A stretch of DNA of 64,000 nucleotides from Trujillonella endophytica (GCF_900110555.1 NZ_FOEE01000014.1:62001-126000), one strand, 5' to 3'; counted from the first letter of the stretch, positions 16,718-26,016 are shown. Notes: a model not told the origin generated them from the sequence alone. Program-made: numbers and translations.

Positions 16718-18292
16718 TCACTCGTTCAGCCACATCCCGTCGACGAGCACCGTCCCGGCGCCGGAGACGACCACCCCCTGCAGACGGTCCTCGCGGGTGA
16801 TGACGGTCTCCTCGGTCACGGCGACGAGCAGCACCGGGTAGATCTCCGCCGTCCGCTCCTCGGCCCGCTGGTAGGCATCCCGGCGCTCGGCCTCGTCGGT
16901 GGCCGCCCGAGCGGCGTCGAGCGCCTCGTCCAGCTCGGCGTCCTCGATGCCGCTGTAGTTGGAGAAAGACGACGAGTGCAGGTGTGCCCACCACTGCGGC
17001 TCGGGGTCGACGAACTGGACGCCGGCGGTGATCGCCTGGTGCGACTTGCCGGTCAGCGCTCCGGTGGCCCCCGCGAAGTCGCGGTTGTCGATCTCCACCG
17101 TCACGTCGTCGTAGGCGCTGAGCTGCGTCTGGAAGGCCTGCGCGATCCCGGTGGAGTCGGGGGTCGGGAAGGTGACGATGCTGAAGGACACCGGGGTGCC
17201 CTCGGCGGCCAGTTCGGCGAAGAGCTCCTCGGCCCGCTCGGGGTCCGGGCCGGGCAGGTGGTCGCCGGTGTGGAAGGGCGAGTCCTCGCCGAACCAGGAG
17301 GTCGGGACCGTCGCCTGCCCCTCCCAGACCGCCTGGCTGACCGCCTCGAGGTCGATGGCCTTGTAGACCGCCTCCCGCGCACGCGCGTCGTCGAAGGGCG
17401 CGACGGTCGTGTTGAACAGGAACTCGGTGCCGCCGTTGGGCGTGTTCTCGGCGGCGATGCCGAAGCCGGCCTCCTCGGCACGCGCGGTGATCTGCGTGCT
17501 GCCGTTGAGGATCGCGTCGGTGGCGCCGCTCTGCAGGCCGTTGTACCGCTGGTCGGCGTCGTTGGCCACGCTCAGCGTGAGCCCGTCGAGGTAGGGCTTG
17601 GGTGCGTCCCAGTACGCGTCGTTCCGAACTAGGCGCAGCTCGCCGCCGCGGGTCCAGTTCTCCAGCACGAAGGGCCCCGCTCCGATCGGGTTCGCGTCGA
17701 ACGCGGCCTGCCCCTGCGTCAGCGCCGCCGGCGAGCCGATCCAGTTGAGCGCGCTGGTGGTGATGGCCCCGCCGAAGTTCGGCGTCGGCCGGTTGAGCGT
17801 GAACTCGAAGGTCAGCGCGTCCACCGCCGTCAGGTCCCCGAGGCTGAGACCGACCGCGAGGACCGGGGCGCGCAGGCCGATGTCCTTGGCCCGGGCCCAG
17901 TTGGCCCGCACGGCCTCGGCGTCCAGCGGGCTGCCGTCGGAGAACGTCAGCCCCTCCCGGAGCGTCATCCGGTAGGTGCTGCCGCCGTCGGTGGTCTCCA
18001 GGCTCTCCGCCATGGAGGGGCTGAGCTCGCCGGTGACCGGATCCTGGGTGAACAGCGCCCCGAACAGCGCACTGCCCACCAGGGAGTTGGTGGTCAGGTT
18101 GTTGCCCAGGAAGGCTGGGTCCAGCGTCCGCGGCTCGGACACCAGCCCGATCATGGCGGTGCCGCCCGCCACCGGGTCGCCGACGGGTGCGCCGGCCGAG
18201 CCGCCCTCGTCGTCGTTCCCCCCGCCGCAGGCGCTGAGCGCCAGGGCAGCGGCGGCCAGCAGGGCCAGGGGGCGGTGCCATCTGCGGTGCAT
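16718..18292 (-). CDS. Peptide-type ABC solute-binding lipoprotein (orphan paralogue)
   Basis: 524-residue family-5 (DppA/OppA) binding protein. Signal peptide with lipobox LSAC (Cys about residue 21) and a Gly/Asp-rich tether, then GGTAMIGLVSEPRTLDPAFL, LTFSDGSPLDAEAVRANW and RNDAYWDAPKPYLDGLTL. Exported and lipid-anchored, it would capture a peptide or other organic solute. No permease or ATPase genes adjoin it. It is strongly similar along its length to the protein at 48859-50424 and may deliver substrate to the ABC importer encoded there. ATG 18292 has GAGGA upstream. Confidence 0.92.
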   Translation of the reverse strand: MHRRWHRPLALLAAAALALSACGGGNDDEGGSAGAPVGDPVAGGTAMIGLVSEPRTLDPAFLGNNLTTNSLVGSALFGALFTQDPVTGELSPSMAESLETTDGGSTYRMTLREGLTFSDGSPLDAEAVRANWARAKDIGLRAPVLAVGLSLGDLTAVDALTFEFTLNRPTPNFGGAITTSALNWIGSPAALTQGQAAFDANPIGAGPFVLENWTRGGELRLVRNDAYWDAPKPYLDGLTLSVANDADQRYNGLQSGATDAILNGSTQITARAEEAGFGIAAENTPNGGTEFLFNTTVAPFDDARAREAVYKAIDLEAVSQAVWEGQATVPTSWFGEDSPFHTGDHLPGPDPERAEELFAELAAEGTPVSFSIVTFPTPDSTGIAQAFQTQLSAYDDVTVEIDNRDFAGATGALTGKSHQAITAGVQFVDPEPQWWAHLHSSSFSNYSGIEDAELDEALDAARAATDEAERRDAYQRAEERTAEIYPVLLVAVTEETVITREDRLQGVVVSGAGTVLVDGMWLNE

Positions 18293-18424
18293 CGGGATCC
18301 TCGTCTTCTGCGAGAGGGGGCCGCCCGGGGCTGCGCCTCGGCCGGGGTGCTGCCCGGCGTCCCGCCGGGATCGAGCGACGCCGTCGATGCGTGGACGGCG
18401 GGGGAACGGATCAGCGCGCGGCGG

Positions 18425-19546
18425 TCAGCCGTGGACGACGACCCCGCGGATGTTGCGACCCGCGCGCATGTCGGCGAAGCCCTGGTCGAGGGTGTCCAGC
18501 GTGTAGCGGGCGGTGATCAGCTCGTCGAGCTTCAGGTGCCCCTGGCGGTACATCTGGAGCAGCGCCGGGATGTCCCGCGAGAAGTTGGACTCCCCGAACA
18601 GCGAGCCCTGGATGCGCTTCTGGAAGAGCGTGAGGTGCCGGGTGGACACGGGGAGGCTGTGGTCGTCGGCGGCCCGGGGGAGGCCGGTGAGGACGACGGT
18701 GCCGGCCTTGCGGATGGAGTCGACCGCCTGCGCGACCTGCTCGCCGGTGACGATGCCGACGCACACGACGCAGGAGTCGGCGCCCTGCCCGTTCGTGTAG
18801 CCGCGGGCGATCGCCGTCGCCTCCTCCATGGTCGCGGCACCGTGGGTCGCGCCGAACGAGCCCGCGACCTCCCGCTTCGCGTCGACGGGGTCGGTGGCGA
18901 TCACCACGGACGCCCCCGCGTGCGCCGCACCCTGGACGGCGTTCATCCCGATGCCGCCGACGCCCATGACGATCACCACGTCCCCGGGCCGCACGTCCGC
19001 CGACCGCACGGCCGAGCCCCAGCCGGTCGGGACGCCGCAGCCCAGCAGGGCGGCGACCTCGAGCGGGACGTCGTCCGGGATCTTCACGGCGGACTGCACC
19101 GACACGGTGGAGTGCCGGCTGAACGCGGCGACCCCCGCCGCCTGCCCGACCGGCGCGCCGTCGAGCGACAGCCGCCGCGTCCCGTCCGGCCGGACCCCGG
19201 CCAGCACGAGCGCGCCGTTGTCGCACAGGTTCTGCCTGCCCGAGGCGCACCAGCGGCACATCCCGCAGGCGGGCAGGAAGCTCATGACGACGCGGTCGCC
19301 GACCGACCACCCCGGCGTGTGCGGGCCGACCTCCTGGACCACGCCGGCCGCCTCGTGCCCGCCGGCCATCGGCAGGGCGCCGGGCGGGAGGACGAGGTCG
19401 CCGGTGGCCATGTGGTCGTCGGAGTGGCAGAGGCCCGCTGCGGCCATCTCCACCAGCAGCTTGCCCTGTCGCGGCGGTTCGAGGTCGAGGTCGACCACCT
19501 CCCACTTCCCGGGCTGTTCGAAGAGGACGGCTGCCTGGGTCCGCAT
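18425..19546 (-). CDS. Zn alcohol dehydrogenase, NDMA-dependent (nicotinoprotein) type
   Basis: 373-residue MDR-family enzyme. Catalytic zinc residues Cys39 (CHSDDHMATGD) and the GGHE motif; structural zinc CGMCRWCASGRQNLC; cofactor loop GVGGIGMNAVQGA. The CHSD-H--TGD pattern is characteristic of NDMA-dependent alcohol dehydrogenases, which hold NAD(H) tightly and pass electrons to another carrier. Oxidises a primary or secondary alcohol. ATG 19546 begins MRTQAAVLFEQPGKWEV. The 288-bp gap upstream contains an AT-rich element at 19799. Confidence 0.9.
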   Translation of the reverse strand: MRTQAAVLFEQPGKWEVVDLDLEPPRQGKLLVEMAAAGLCHSDDHMATGDLVLPPGALPMAGGHEAAGVVQEVGPHTPGWSVGDRVVMSFLPACGMCRWCASGRQNLCDNGALVLAGVRPDGTRRLSLDGAPVGQAAGVAAFSRHSTVSVQSAVKIPDDVPLEVAALLGCGVPTGWGSAVRSADVRPGDVVIVMGVGGIGMNAVQGAAHAGASVVIATDPVDAKREVAGSFGATHGAATMEEATAIARGYTNGQGADSCVVCVGIVTGEQVAQAVDSIRKAGTVVLTGLPRAADDHSLPVSTRHLTLFQKRIQGSLFGESNFSRDIPALLQMYRQGHLKLDELITARYTLDTLDQGFADMRAGRNIRGVVVHG

Positions 19547-19798
19547 GGGCGGGCACTCCTCGGTCGCTCATGGTCCGGCGCCGTCCCGGGTGGACGGCGC
19601 GGGTGGTGCACGGGCTGGGCCCGGGGCGGGTCGGCTCGCGGGACCGCGGTGGGGGAACGGGTCAGGACGGATCGGAGCCGGGGCGCGCGGGGGGAGCCGA
19701 CGACGGGGCGACCGGAGCCGCCCGGCCTACGGCGAGGCCCACGGCGGGGGTGCCGGAGGCACTGGGCACGTCGACCGACGTGTTCCGTGGATCACACT

Positions 19799-19823
19799 GC
19801 ATTGGATACTGTATACGGAAGCG
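19799..19823. promoter_or_regulatory. AT-rich element (site D)
   Basis: Short AT-rich segment centred on GGATACTGTATACGGAA, in an otherwise GC-rich 288-bp gap. It lies 253 nt upstream of the alcohol dehydrogenase start and 12 nt from the stop of the upstream LLM gene. The reverse strand (CTTCCGTATAC) loosely resembles the CTTGTAT elements elsewhere. A promoter here would give the alcohol dehydrogenase a long leader. Confidence 0.35.
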
Positions 19824-19834
19824 GGTGGCAAGGG

Positions 19835-20791
19835 TCACCGGCGCGTGCCGCGTCCGGGCGCGGAGCGGACGGCCGGGGCGACCGTCGTCAGCAGCGCCCG
19901 CAGATGGTCGGCGTCGCGGCGGCAGGGGAGCAGCACCAGCTCGTCGGCCCCGGCGGCGACGTACTCGCGCAGCCGGGCCGCAACCTGCGCCGGCGTGCCC
20001 ACGGCCGCGATCCGGTCGAGCATCGGATCGAGGTCCTGCCGGTAGGTGCCCCCGAGGAAGGCCGCGGCGTCGCGTCGGGCCCGCTGCGCGTCGTCGTCCA
20101 CGCACACCGGCACGTACGCGAGCCAGCGGAACCCGGTGAGCTCGCGGCCGGCCTCCTCCGCCACCCGCCGGATCGCGGCGACCGACTCGGCGTACCGGCG
20201 TGGGGAATACATGTACGGGATCCAGCCGTCGCCGAGTAGTGCGGCGCGGCGCATCGCCGGAGCCTGCCGCCCGGCGACGACGATCGGCGGGCCGCCTGGC
20301 GTGACCGGCGGCGGCTGCAGCCTCACCCCGGTCATCGGGAAGGCCGGCCCCGCGTGGTCGACCGGGAACCCCGACCACAGCCGCCGCATCAGCGGGATCG
20401 CCTCGTCCGTCCGCCGGCCGCGCTCGGCGAGGGGTACCTGGACCGCGGAGAACTCCGCGGGGTACTCCCCGCCGACGCCGATTCCGAGCACCACCCGACC
20501 GCCGGTGATCCGGTCGAGGTCGGCGAGCTGCTTGGCGACGAGCGCGGGCGGATAGAGCGGCAGCAGCAGGACGGCGGACCCGATGGCCACCCGCTCGGTC
20601 TGGCCGGCCAGCCGGTGCAGCCAGGCCAGCGGTTCCACCCCGGCGTTGACCGAGGCGAGGTGGCCACCGACCCAGAGGGAGTCGGCGCCGAGCGTCTCCG
20701 CCTCGCGCACCAGGGCCGCGTCCCCGGGGGCGACGAGCCCGATGCGCGGCCGCGGCCCGGCGGGGACGGCACGCGCGTCAGGGGCGGTCAT
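19835..20791 (-). CDS. LLM-class oxidoreductase
   Basis: 318-residue luciferase-like protein: RIGLVAPGDAALVREAETLGADSLWVGGHLASVN, GSAVLLLPLYPPALVAKQLADLDRITGGRVVLGIGVGGEYPAEF and PIVVAGRQAPAMRRAALLGDGWIPY. Probably F420- or FMN-dependent. Last gene of the minus run that begins with the P450 at 25793; 27 nt downstream of the GntR gene, so probably co-transcribed with it. Confidence 0.87.
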   Translation of the reverse strand: MTAPDARAVPAGPRPRIGLVAPGDAALVREAETLGADSLWVGGHLASVNAGVEPLAWLHRLAGQTERVAIGSAVLLLPLYPPALVAKQLADLDRITGGRVVLGIGVGGEYPAEFSAVQVPLAERGRRTDEAIPLMRRLWSGFPVDHAGPAFPMTGVRLQPPPVTPGGPPIVVAGRQAPAMRRAALLGDGWIPYMYSPRRYAESVAAIRRVAEEAGRELTGFRWLAYVPVCVDDDAQRARRDAAAFLGGTYRQDLDPMLDRIAAVGTPAQVAARLREYVAAGADELVLLPCRRDADHLRALLTTVAPAVRSAPGRGTRR

Positions 20792-20818
20792 CGACGACCG
20801 ACCCCGGGAGCGGACCGC

Positions 20819-21529
20819 CTACCGGCCGGGGTCCTTGGTGATCAGGCCCCGTTCGGCGAAGAGCTCGACAGCCGCCTCGGCGGCCCTGCGGTAGGTCTTG
20901 GTCAGGATGCGTTCGGCGCCCTCCCCGTCGCCGCGCACGACGGCGTCGTAGAGCTTCTGCACGACCGCCTTCTGGGCCGGCGTCGCCTCGGGGATCTCGA
21001 CGAAGTAGTTGTTCGGGATCAGCGTGCCGCTCATCAGGCGGCTCACGGCGGACAGCCGCGAGGACCGCGCCGCCGCGACCAGCCCCCGGAAGAAGGCCGT
21101 GTTGGCCCGCCAGAAGTCGTCGGGGTCCGTGGCTTCCTGGACCGCCCGGTTGAGCGATTCGAGCGACGTCACGTCGGCCTGCCGCTCGGTCAGCCGGCGC
21201 GCGGCGAAGGCGTAGAAGACCCCGATCAGCTCGTAGTGGTCCCGGATCGAGTTCTCGTCCAGGCCGTTCACGTACGCGCCGCGGTGCGCCTCGATGCGCA
21301 CCCAGCCCTCGCGGTCGAGCGCGATGATCGCCTCGCGGATGGGGACGCGGCTGACCCCCAGCTGCTCGGCCAGCTCCTCCTGCCGGATCCGCTCCCCGGC
21401 GGGCAGCGTGCCCTCGAAGATCAGCCGACGGATGGCCAGCGCGACGCGCTGCGACGTGGTCTGCCGGAGGCTGCCGGGGGTGCTGCCGTCGTCCCACCCG
21501 CTCCAGGCGGCGTACGGCTCCTCGGTCAT
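20819..21529 (-). CDS. GntR-family regulator (FCD type)
   Basis: 236 residues. Winged helix at about 20-90: RQTTSQRVALAIRRLIFEGTLPAGERIRQEELAEQLGVSRVPIREAI, a textbook GntR signature, followed by an all-helical FCD-like effector domain. ATG 21529 preferred (AGGA close upstream); ATG 21541 is in frame. Located inside the P450-thiolase-LLM run it probably controls; FCD regulators often sense organic acids or acyl-CoAs. Confidence 0.9.
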   Translation of the reverse strand: MTEEPYAAWSGWDDGSTPGSLRQTTSQRVALAIRRLIFEGTLPAGERIRQEELAEQLGVSRVPIREAIIALDREGWVRIEAHRGAYVNGLDENSIRDHYELIGVFYAFAARRLTERQADVTSLESLNRAVQEATDPDDFWRANTAFFRGLVAAARSSRLSAVSRLMSGTLIPNNYFVEIPEATPAQKAVVQKLYDAVVRGDGEGAERILTKTYRRAAEAAVELFAERGLITKDPGR

Positions 21530-21664
21530 CGGTCCTCGCATCCGCTCGGGTCGGCGCCGGGCGACGACCGCCCGTCCCGTCCGCCGACCGCGACAATGTA
21601 CGGGACCCCGGCCCGGTGGAACCGCGGGTCGCCGACCCCTCGGGCGGGCTCCGGTGGGCCCCCG

Positions 21665-22741
21665 TCACAGCGACGCGGGCGAGAGCGCGTCATGGTCGTC
21701 GGCCGCGGTCCCCAGGCGGGTCAGCAGCTCGGTCGTGATCGGCGGCGCCACCTTGAGGGTGATCGCCCAGAGGTAGAAGCCGTGCACGATGCCCCGCCGG
21801 ACCAGGCGCCGGGCCTCGTCCTCCGCAGGCGGGTCCACGCCGTGGGAGGCCAGCGCGTCGAGGTAGTGCCGCAGCAGGTCGCGCTCGGCCCCGCGCCGCT
21901 GCTCGGCCGGCAGCGACGAGGCGATGTGGTAGCCGACGTCGAGGTACCAGGGCCCGCGCTGGACGATCTGCCAGTCGACGAGGCAGGACCGCCCCTCGGC
22001 GTCCAGGAACAGGTTGCCCACGTGCGCGTCGCCGTGGACCACCGCCCACGGCGACGCGGTGGCCGCCTCGCCCGCGACGAGGGCGTAGGCGTCCTGCAGG
22101 CGCTGCGCGTCGCGGGTCGGGGCCGGAACCCCGGCCCCGATCGGCCCGTCGAAGTTCCCCCGGATCACCGGGACCCCCCGCCCGTGCAGCACGGTGGGCA
22201 GCCAGGTGTCCAGCCAGCGCCGGTGCTCGAGGTCGGGGTCCAGCCAGGTCGCGGCGTGCAGCTGGGCGTACTGCTCCAGGCTCTGCGCGACCTGGTCCGG
22301 GGTGTAGTCGGCCAACGGGTCCAGGAAGGACCCGCCCTGGGCCTCGACGTCGACGGTGACGACGATGCTCGCCCGGGTCGCCACGTCGGCGTCGGCGTAG
22401 ACCGACCGCAGGGTGCGGACCCCCGTGCGGTCGGCGACGGAGCCGTAGAACAGCGCCTCGGACATGCCCACCGGGTCGGCCGAGCCGTCGCCGGCATCGG
22501 TGAAGTACCCCTTCACGTACAGGTCGCGGGGCAGGTCCGCCTCGGAGACCCCCGTGCAGCCGATGCGGAACCGGGCGTTGGTCGACACGCGGCTGATCAC
22601 CGGGCCCGCCTCGACCTCGTGCACCTCGACGTCCGGGAACCGGGTGCGCAGCGCCGCGGTGAGCCAGGCCGGCGACAGCGCCTCGGCCAATGTCCCCGGG
22701 ATGGGCGGCGACGCGACGGCCGCCTCGGTTCCCGCGCTCAT
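21665..22741 (-). CDS. Phosphotransferase (APH/ecdysteroid-kinase-like)
   Basis: 358-residue kinase-fold protein. Catalytic loop VVHGDAHVGNLFLD (HGD-x2-x-N) and metal-binding SCLVDWQIVQRGPWYLDVGYHIA. This resembles the aminoglycoside/choline/ecdysteroid kinase superfamily. Actinobacterial members near steroid-like catabolic genes are of unknown substrate; I do not infer antibiotic resistance. ATG 22741 has a strong GGAGGTGG 7 nt upstream. Between the thiolase-like gene (gap 99 nt) and the GntR gene (gap 135 nt). Confidence 0.85.
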   Translation of the reverse strand: MSAGTEAAVASPPIPGTLAEALSPAWLTAALRTRFPDVEVHEVEAGPVISRVSTNARFRIGCTGVSEADLPRDLYVKGYFTDAGDGSADPVGMSEALFYGSVADRTGVRTLRSVYADADVATRASIVVTVDVEAQGGSFLDPLADYTPDQVAQSLEQYAQLHAATWLDPDLEHRRWLDTWLPTVLHGRGVPVIRGNFDGPIGAGVPAPTRDAQRLQDAYALVAGEAATASPWAVVHGDAHVGNLFLDAEGRSCLVDWQIVQRGPWYLDVGYHIASSLPAEQRRGAERDLLRHYLDALASHGVDPPAEDEARRLVRRGIVHGFYLWAITLKVAPPITTELLTRLGTAADDHDALSPASL

Positions 22742-22840
22742 GCCGCCACCTCCGCCGGCTGCTCGGTCCGCGGGTGCTGGCTCATCGCCGATCACGTCCT
22801 CGACTCGTGGGGGTGGGTCTCGTGGGTGGGGGCCGGCGGG

Positions 22841-24052
22841 TCACACGCCGGCCCCCGGCTGCGCGCTGTAGACGAGTGCGCCGCCGAGATGGGGGGAGGA
22901 GTGGCAGGAAAGGGCGGTGGTGACGCCCGGTCGCTGACGGTCGCCGGCGCGGCCGGAGACCTGCAGGTAGCACTCGAGCAGTTGCGGGACGCCGTGCATG
23001 CGGCCGTTGCCGAGGGAGCCGCCGGAGAGCAGCACGGGGTCGGCGCCGGGCCGGTCGCTGTCGATGCCGCCGTCGCGGACGTACCGGTGCGCCTCGCCGA
23101 CCGGGCAGCGCCCGAGCGCCTCCAGCCAGAGGTAGACCAGCGGGGAGAAGCCGTCGTAGACCTGCACGAGGTCGATGTCGTCCAGCCCCATGCCGGCACT
23201 GGCCCACAGCCGCTCGGCCGTCGTGGCCCCCGCGGCCATGAGGTCGTCGAGCGGCCAGTGGGCCGGCAGCCGCCGCCGCGGGGGCGCGCCGGTCGCGTAG
23301 CCGGAGACGTGCACCGGCCGGTGCGGCAGGTCGCGGGCGCGCTCGGCCGTGGTCAGGACGAAGGCCGCCGCGCCGTCGACGGGGATGTCGCAGTCGAGGC
23401 GGCCGATCGGATCGGCGAGCATCGGCTCGGCCAGGTACTGCTCGACCGACAGCGGCCGGCCGGACCAGTGGGACCAGGGCAGCCGGGCGCCGTTCTTGCG
23501 GGCCTCGACGACGACCTCGGCCAGCGCCTCGCGGGAGGCCCCGTACCGCTGCACGTACTCGGTGTAGGTCATCCCCATCATCGCCAGGGGGCCGAAGAAC
23601 CCCTGGGGGGCCGTCCACTGCAGGCCGCCGCGGAACTCCGCCGCGCCGGTGTCGTGGTAGCTGCCGGCCGGGTTGTACAGGGCCCGGTGCACCAGCACGT
23701 GCTCGGCCGCGCCGCCGGCCACCGCGTTGACCGCCAGCGCCATCGACCCGGGGATCTGGCCGAGCCCGGAGAAGCCGGCCGCGTACCGCGGGTTCGGGTT
23801 CAGCCGGGCGGCCAGCCAGTCGGCGGACACCACGCTCACCCCGTCGACGACCGCGTGCGCACCCGAGGTGGGGAACAGGGTGGCGGTCACGAACCCGTCG
23901 ACCTGCTCGGGGGTGAGCCCGGCGTCGGCGATGGCGGCGCGGGCGGTCTCCACGGTGAGCGCGCCGAGGCTGCGGTCGGCGTGCCGGGTGACCGGGCTCT
24001 GCGCGTAGCCGACGATCGCGACCTGGTCCCGGGCGCGGAAACGGCCGCTCAC
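22841..24052 (-). CDS. Thiolase-like/lipid-transfer protein (Ltp2-type), pair 1
   Basis: 403 residues of the non-decarboxylating thiolase/SCP-x group: RDQVAIVGYAQSPVTRHADRSLGALTVETARAAIADAGL at the start and VQVYDGFSPLVYLWLEALGRC, GGSLGNGRMHG in the second half. The family includes Ltp2, an aldolase that cleaves steroid side chains with the DUF35 domain of ChsH2. The gene overlaps a DUF35 gene (GTGA at 24049-24052), the same arrangement. GTG 24052 is the start. Acts on a CoA ester, probably releasing a short acyl-CoA; substrate inferred only by class. Confidence 0.88.
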   Translation of the reverse strand: MSGRFRARDQVAIVGYAQSPVTRHADRSLGALTVETARAAIADAGLTPEQVDGFVTATLFPTSGAHAVVDGVSVVSADWLAARLNPNPRYAAGFSGLGQIPGSMALAVNAVAGGAAEHVLVHRALYNPAGSYHDTGAAEFRGGLQWTAPQGFFGPLAMMGMTYTEYVQRYGASREALAEVVVEARKNGARLPWSHWSGRPLSVEQYLAEPMLADPIGRLDCDIPVDGAAAFVLTTAERARDLPHRPVHVSGYATGAPPRRRLPAHWPLDDLMAAGATTAERLWASAGMGLDDIDLVQVYDGFSPLVYLWLEALGRCPVGEAHRYVRDGGIDSDRPGADPVLLSGGSLGNGRMHGVPQLLECYLQVSGRAGDRQRPGVTTALSCHSSPHLGGALVYSAQPGAGV

Positions 24053-24489
24053 GACGCGGCCAGCTCGAAGGCGGGGACGGCGAGGTCCGGGGATAGCTGC
24101 TCGAACGCCACCCGGACCGCGGCACCGGCCGCCAGCGGAGCGTCGACGCCGTCCAGCAGCCGCCCGACGAGGCGCACGTCGGGCTGCCCGGCCAGCGCCG
24201 GGTCCACCAGCTGGACGTCGACCAGCACGAACGGCACCAGGTCGGCGAAGCCGGGCAGGAACGACTGCCGGACGACCGTCCACGACCGCACCGCCCCGCG
24301 ACCGTCGACCGGGGTGGCGGTGAACCGCGGGTCGGTGCTGCCGCAGGCGTCGCAGACGACGTCGGGCGGGTGGGTGAGCGTGCCGCAGTCCGAGCACCGC
24401 GACAGGGTCAGCACGTGCCGGGCGGCGGCCTCCCAGAAGGGTGCCGACAGTGGGTCGGGCACGGGCAGCGGGCGCCCGGACGACGTCAC
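24049..24489 (-). CDS. DUF35 / OB-fold Zn-ribbon protein, pair 1
   Basis: 146 residues: zinc ribbon LSRCSDCGTLTHPPDVVCDACGS (CxxC...CxxC), then an OB-fold (AVRSWTVVRQSFLPGFADLVPFVLVDVQL). DUF35 proteins bind acyl-CoA and form obligate complexes with thiolase-like aldolases such as Ltp2. GTG 24489 with GAGGAG about 10 nt upstream. Its stop overlaps the thiolase-like start, and it follows the P450 gene by 59 nt. Confidence 0.9.
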   Translation of the reverse strand: MTSSGRPLPVPDPLSAPFWEAAARHVLTLSRCSDCGTLTHPPDVVCDACGSTDPRFTATPVDGRGAVRSWTVVRQSFLPGFADLVPFVLVDVQLVDPALAGQPDVRLVGRLLDGVDAPLAAGAAVRVAFEQLSPDLAVPAFELAAS

Positions 24490-24548
24490 GGGACTGGATC
24501 TCCTCACGACCGGGGGCTCGTCTCGTCGGGTGGGTCGATCGGGGCCGG

Positions 24549-25793
24549 TCAGCTGTCGAAGAGGACGGGGATGGCCGTGGCGCCGCGCTCGTAGAAGCCC
24601 ACGTACCGCGGGGCCTCCGCGTCGGGGTCCAGGCGCAGGCCCGGGAGCCGGTCGAGCAGGGCGCCGATGCCGACCAGCATCTCGGCGCGCGCGACGTGCA
24701 TGCCCAGGCAGATGTGCGGGCCACCGCCGAAGGACAGCATCGGACGGGGCGGGCGGTGGATGTCGAACTCGTCGGGTCGCTCGAAGCGCGCCGGGTCGCG
24801 GTTGGCCGCGCCGAGGTTGATGTGCATGACCGCACCCCGGGGCACCGGCACGCCGTGGAACTCCGTGTCGCGGGTGACGAACCGGGCGAAGCACGGGTCC
24901 GTCGGCTGCCAGCGCAGGGCCTCCTCGATCGCCGGACGCAGCAGGGCGCGGTCCGCGCGGACCGCCGCCAGTGCCTCCGGTCGCTGCAGCAGTGCGGTGA
25001 GGGTGATGCCCATCTGCTTCCACGTCGTCCCGGAGCCGGCCGCGAGCAGGAGCATGCAGAAGGAGTAGATCTCGGGGTCCGAGAGGCGGTGCACGGTGCC
25101 GTCCTCCTCCGTGAGCTCGGCCTGCACCAGCACGGTGAGCAGGTCGTCGCCGGGCTCCTCACGACGTGCCGCCACGAGCGGCGCGATGATCTGGATGGTC
25201 TGCATCGGGTCGTTGGCCGCCCGCAGGTCGAGCGCCTGGGCGACCGGGATACCGAAGGCCCCGGTGATGGTCAGGAGGGGGATGGCGGCGCAGAAGTCGA
25301 CGTTGAGCTCGGCCCGGCCCCGGTCCTGCACATGGTCGACGAGGGCGTGCACGATCTCGTCGATCGACTTCCGGATCCACCACTCCACCTGCTTGGGGGC
25401 GAACCTCGGCTGGACGAGCGCCCGGTAGCGGCGGTGCTGCTGGCCGCCCATGTTCAGCAGGGTGTTGTTGGGGCTCGCCTGGGTGAGGTCGATGGCGTCG
25501 GCGTTCGAGGCGAACAGCTCGGCGTCCCGGTAGATGTCATTGCAGGCGGCGTAGCCGAACGCGGTGTAGTGCGGCCGGTCGGGCTCGGGCAGGCCCTGGA
25601 AGAAGTAGTCGCCGGGGAAGTCCGACAGGTCGTGCAGGGCTCCCTCGTGGACGGGTGCCTGCTCGCGCAGCCGTCCCCAGAGCGGGTACGGGTCGCCCTC
25701 GTAGCCGCCCCCCATCCGGGCCATGTAGCTGCCCCGGAGGTCGAAGAGCTCGCGCACCCGGGCGGGGTCGAGCAGCGGCGCGGTGTCGGTCAT
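24549..25793 (-). CDS. Cytochrome P450
   Basis: 414-residue P450. I-helix LLAAGSGTTWKQMG, K-helix EEALRW, haem loop FGGGPHICLG with ligand Cys362. The I-helix has Gly in place of the usual acid before Thr-Thr (AGSGTT), which is uncommon but seen in the family. ATG 25793. First gene of a run of P450, DUF35, thiolase-like, kinase, GntR and LLM. No adjacent ferredoxin; it may use the one at 5941 or one outside the window. Confidence 0.92.
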   Translation of the reverse strand: MTDTAPLLDPARVRELFDLRGSYMARMGGGYEGDPYPLWGRLREQAPVHEGALHDLSDFPGDYFFQGLPEPDRPHYTAFGYAACNDIYRDAELFASNADAIDLTQASPNNTLLNMGGQQHRRYRALVQPRFAPKQVEWWIRKSIDEIVHALVDHVQDRGRAELNVDFCAAIPLLTITGAFGIPVAQALDLRAANDPMQTIQIIAPLVAARREEPGDDLLTVLVQAELTEEDGTVHRLSDPEIYSFCMLLLAAGSGTTWKQMGITLTALLQRPEALAAVRADRALLRPAIEEALRWQPTDPCFARFVTRDTEFHGVPVPRGAVMHINLGAANRDPARFERPDEFDIHRPPRPMLSFGGGPHICLGMHVARAEMLVGIGALLDRLPGLRLDPDAEAPRYVGFYERGATAIPVLFDS

Positions 25794-25999
25794 CGCTGGG
25801 CACTCCTGTCGACCGGCTCGGGGCGCCGGTCACCGTCGGGACGGGGCGGGGCGGGACGCAGGTCGACACCGGTCGTCGGGTCGGGTCGGGGCGGCGACGG
25901 CGGGTCGCGGATCCGGCCGGACAGGACCGGGGGGCTCGTTCGTCGAACCGACTGTGGCACAGGCCACTACCCGCCCGATAGGCCTGGAGGAGCCTTTTT

Positions 26000-26016
26000 A
26001 TCCAATATACGAAGAT
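26000..26016. promoter_or_regulatory. AT-rich element upstream of P450 operon (site C)
   Basis: ATCCAATATACGAAGAT, preceded by CTTTTT; the reverse strand reads ATCTTCGTATATTGGAT, an imperfect palindrome with ATC/GAT ends. It is about 207 nt upstream of the P450 start and partly resembles the CTTGTATA elements at 4812 and 29336. Confidence 0.4.

Noticed and set aside
21665-22741. Aminoglycoside-resistance kinase
   Set aside because: Only the broad kinase-fold motifs are shared; the setting is catabolic and no resistance-specific feature is visible.
20354-24820. Plus-strand open frame of about 1,490 codons
   Set aside because: It runs antisense to six recognisable minus-strand genes, has Gly/Arg/Pro-rich composition without domains, and results from high GC.
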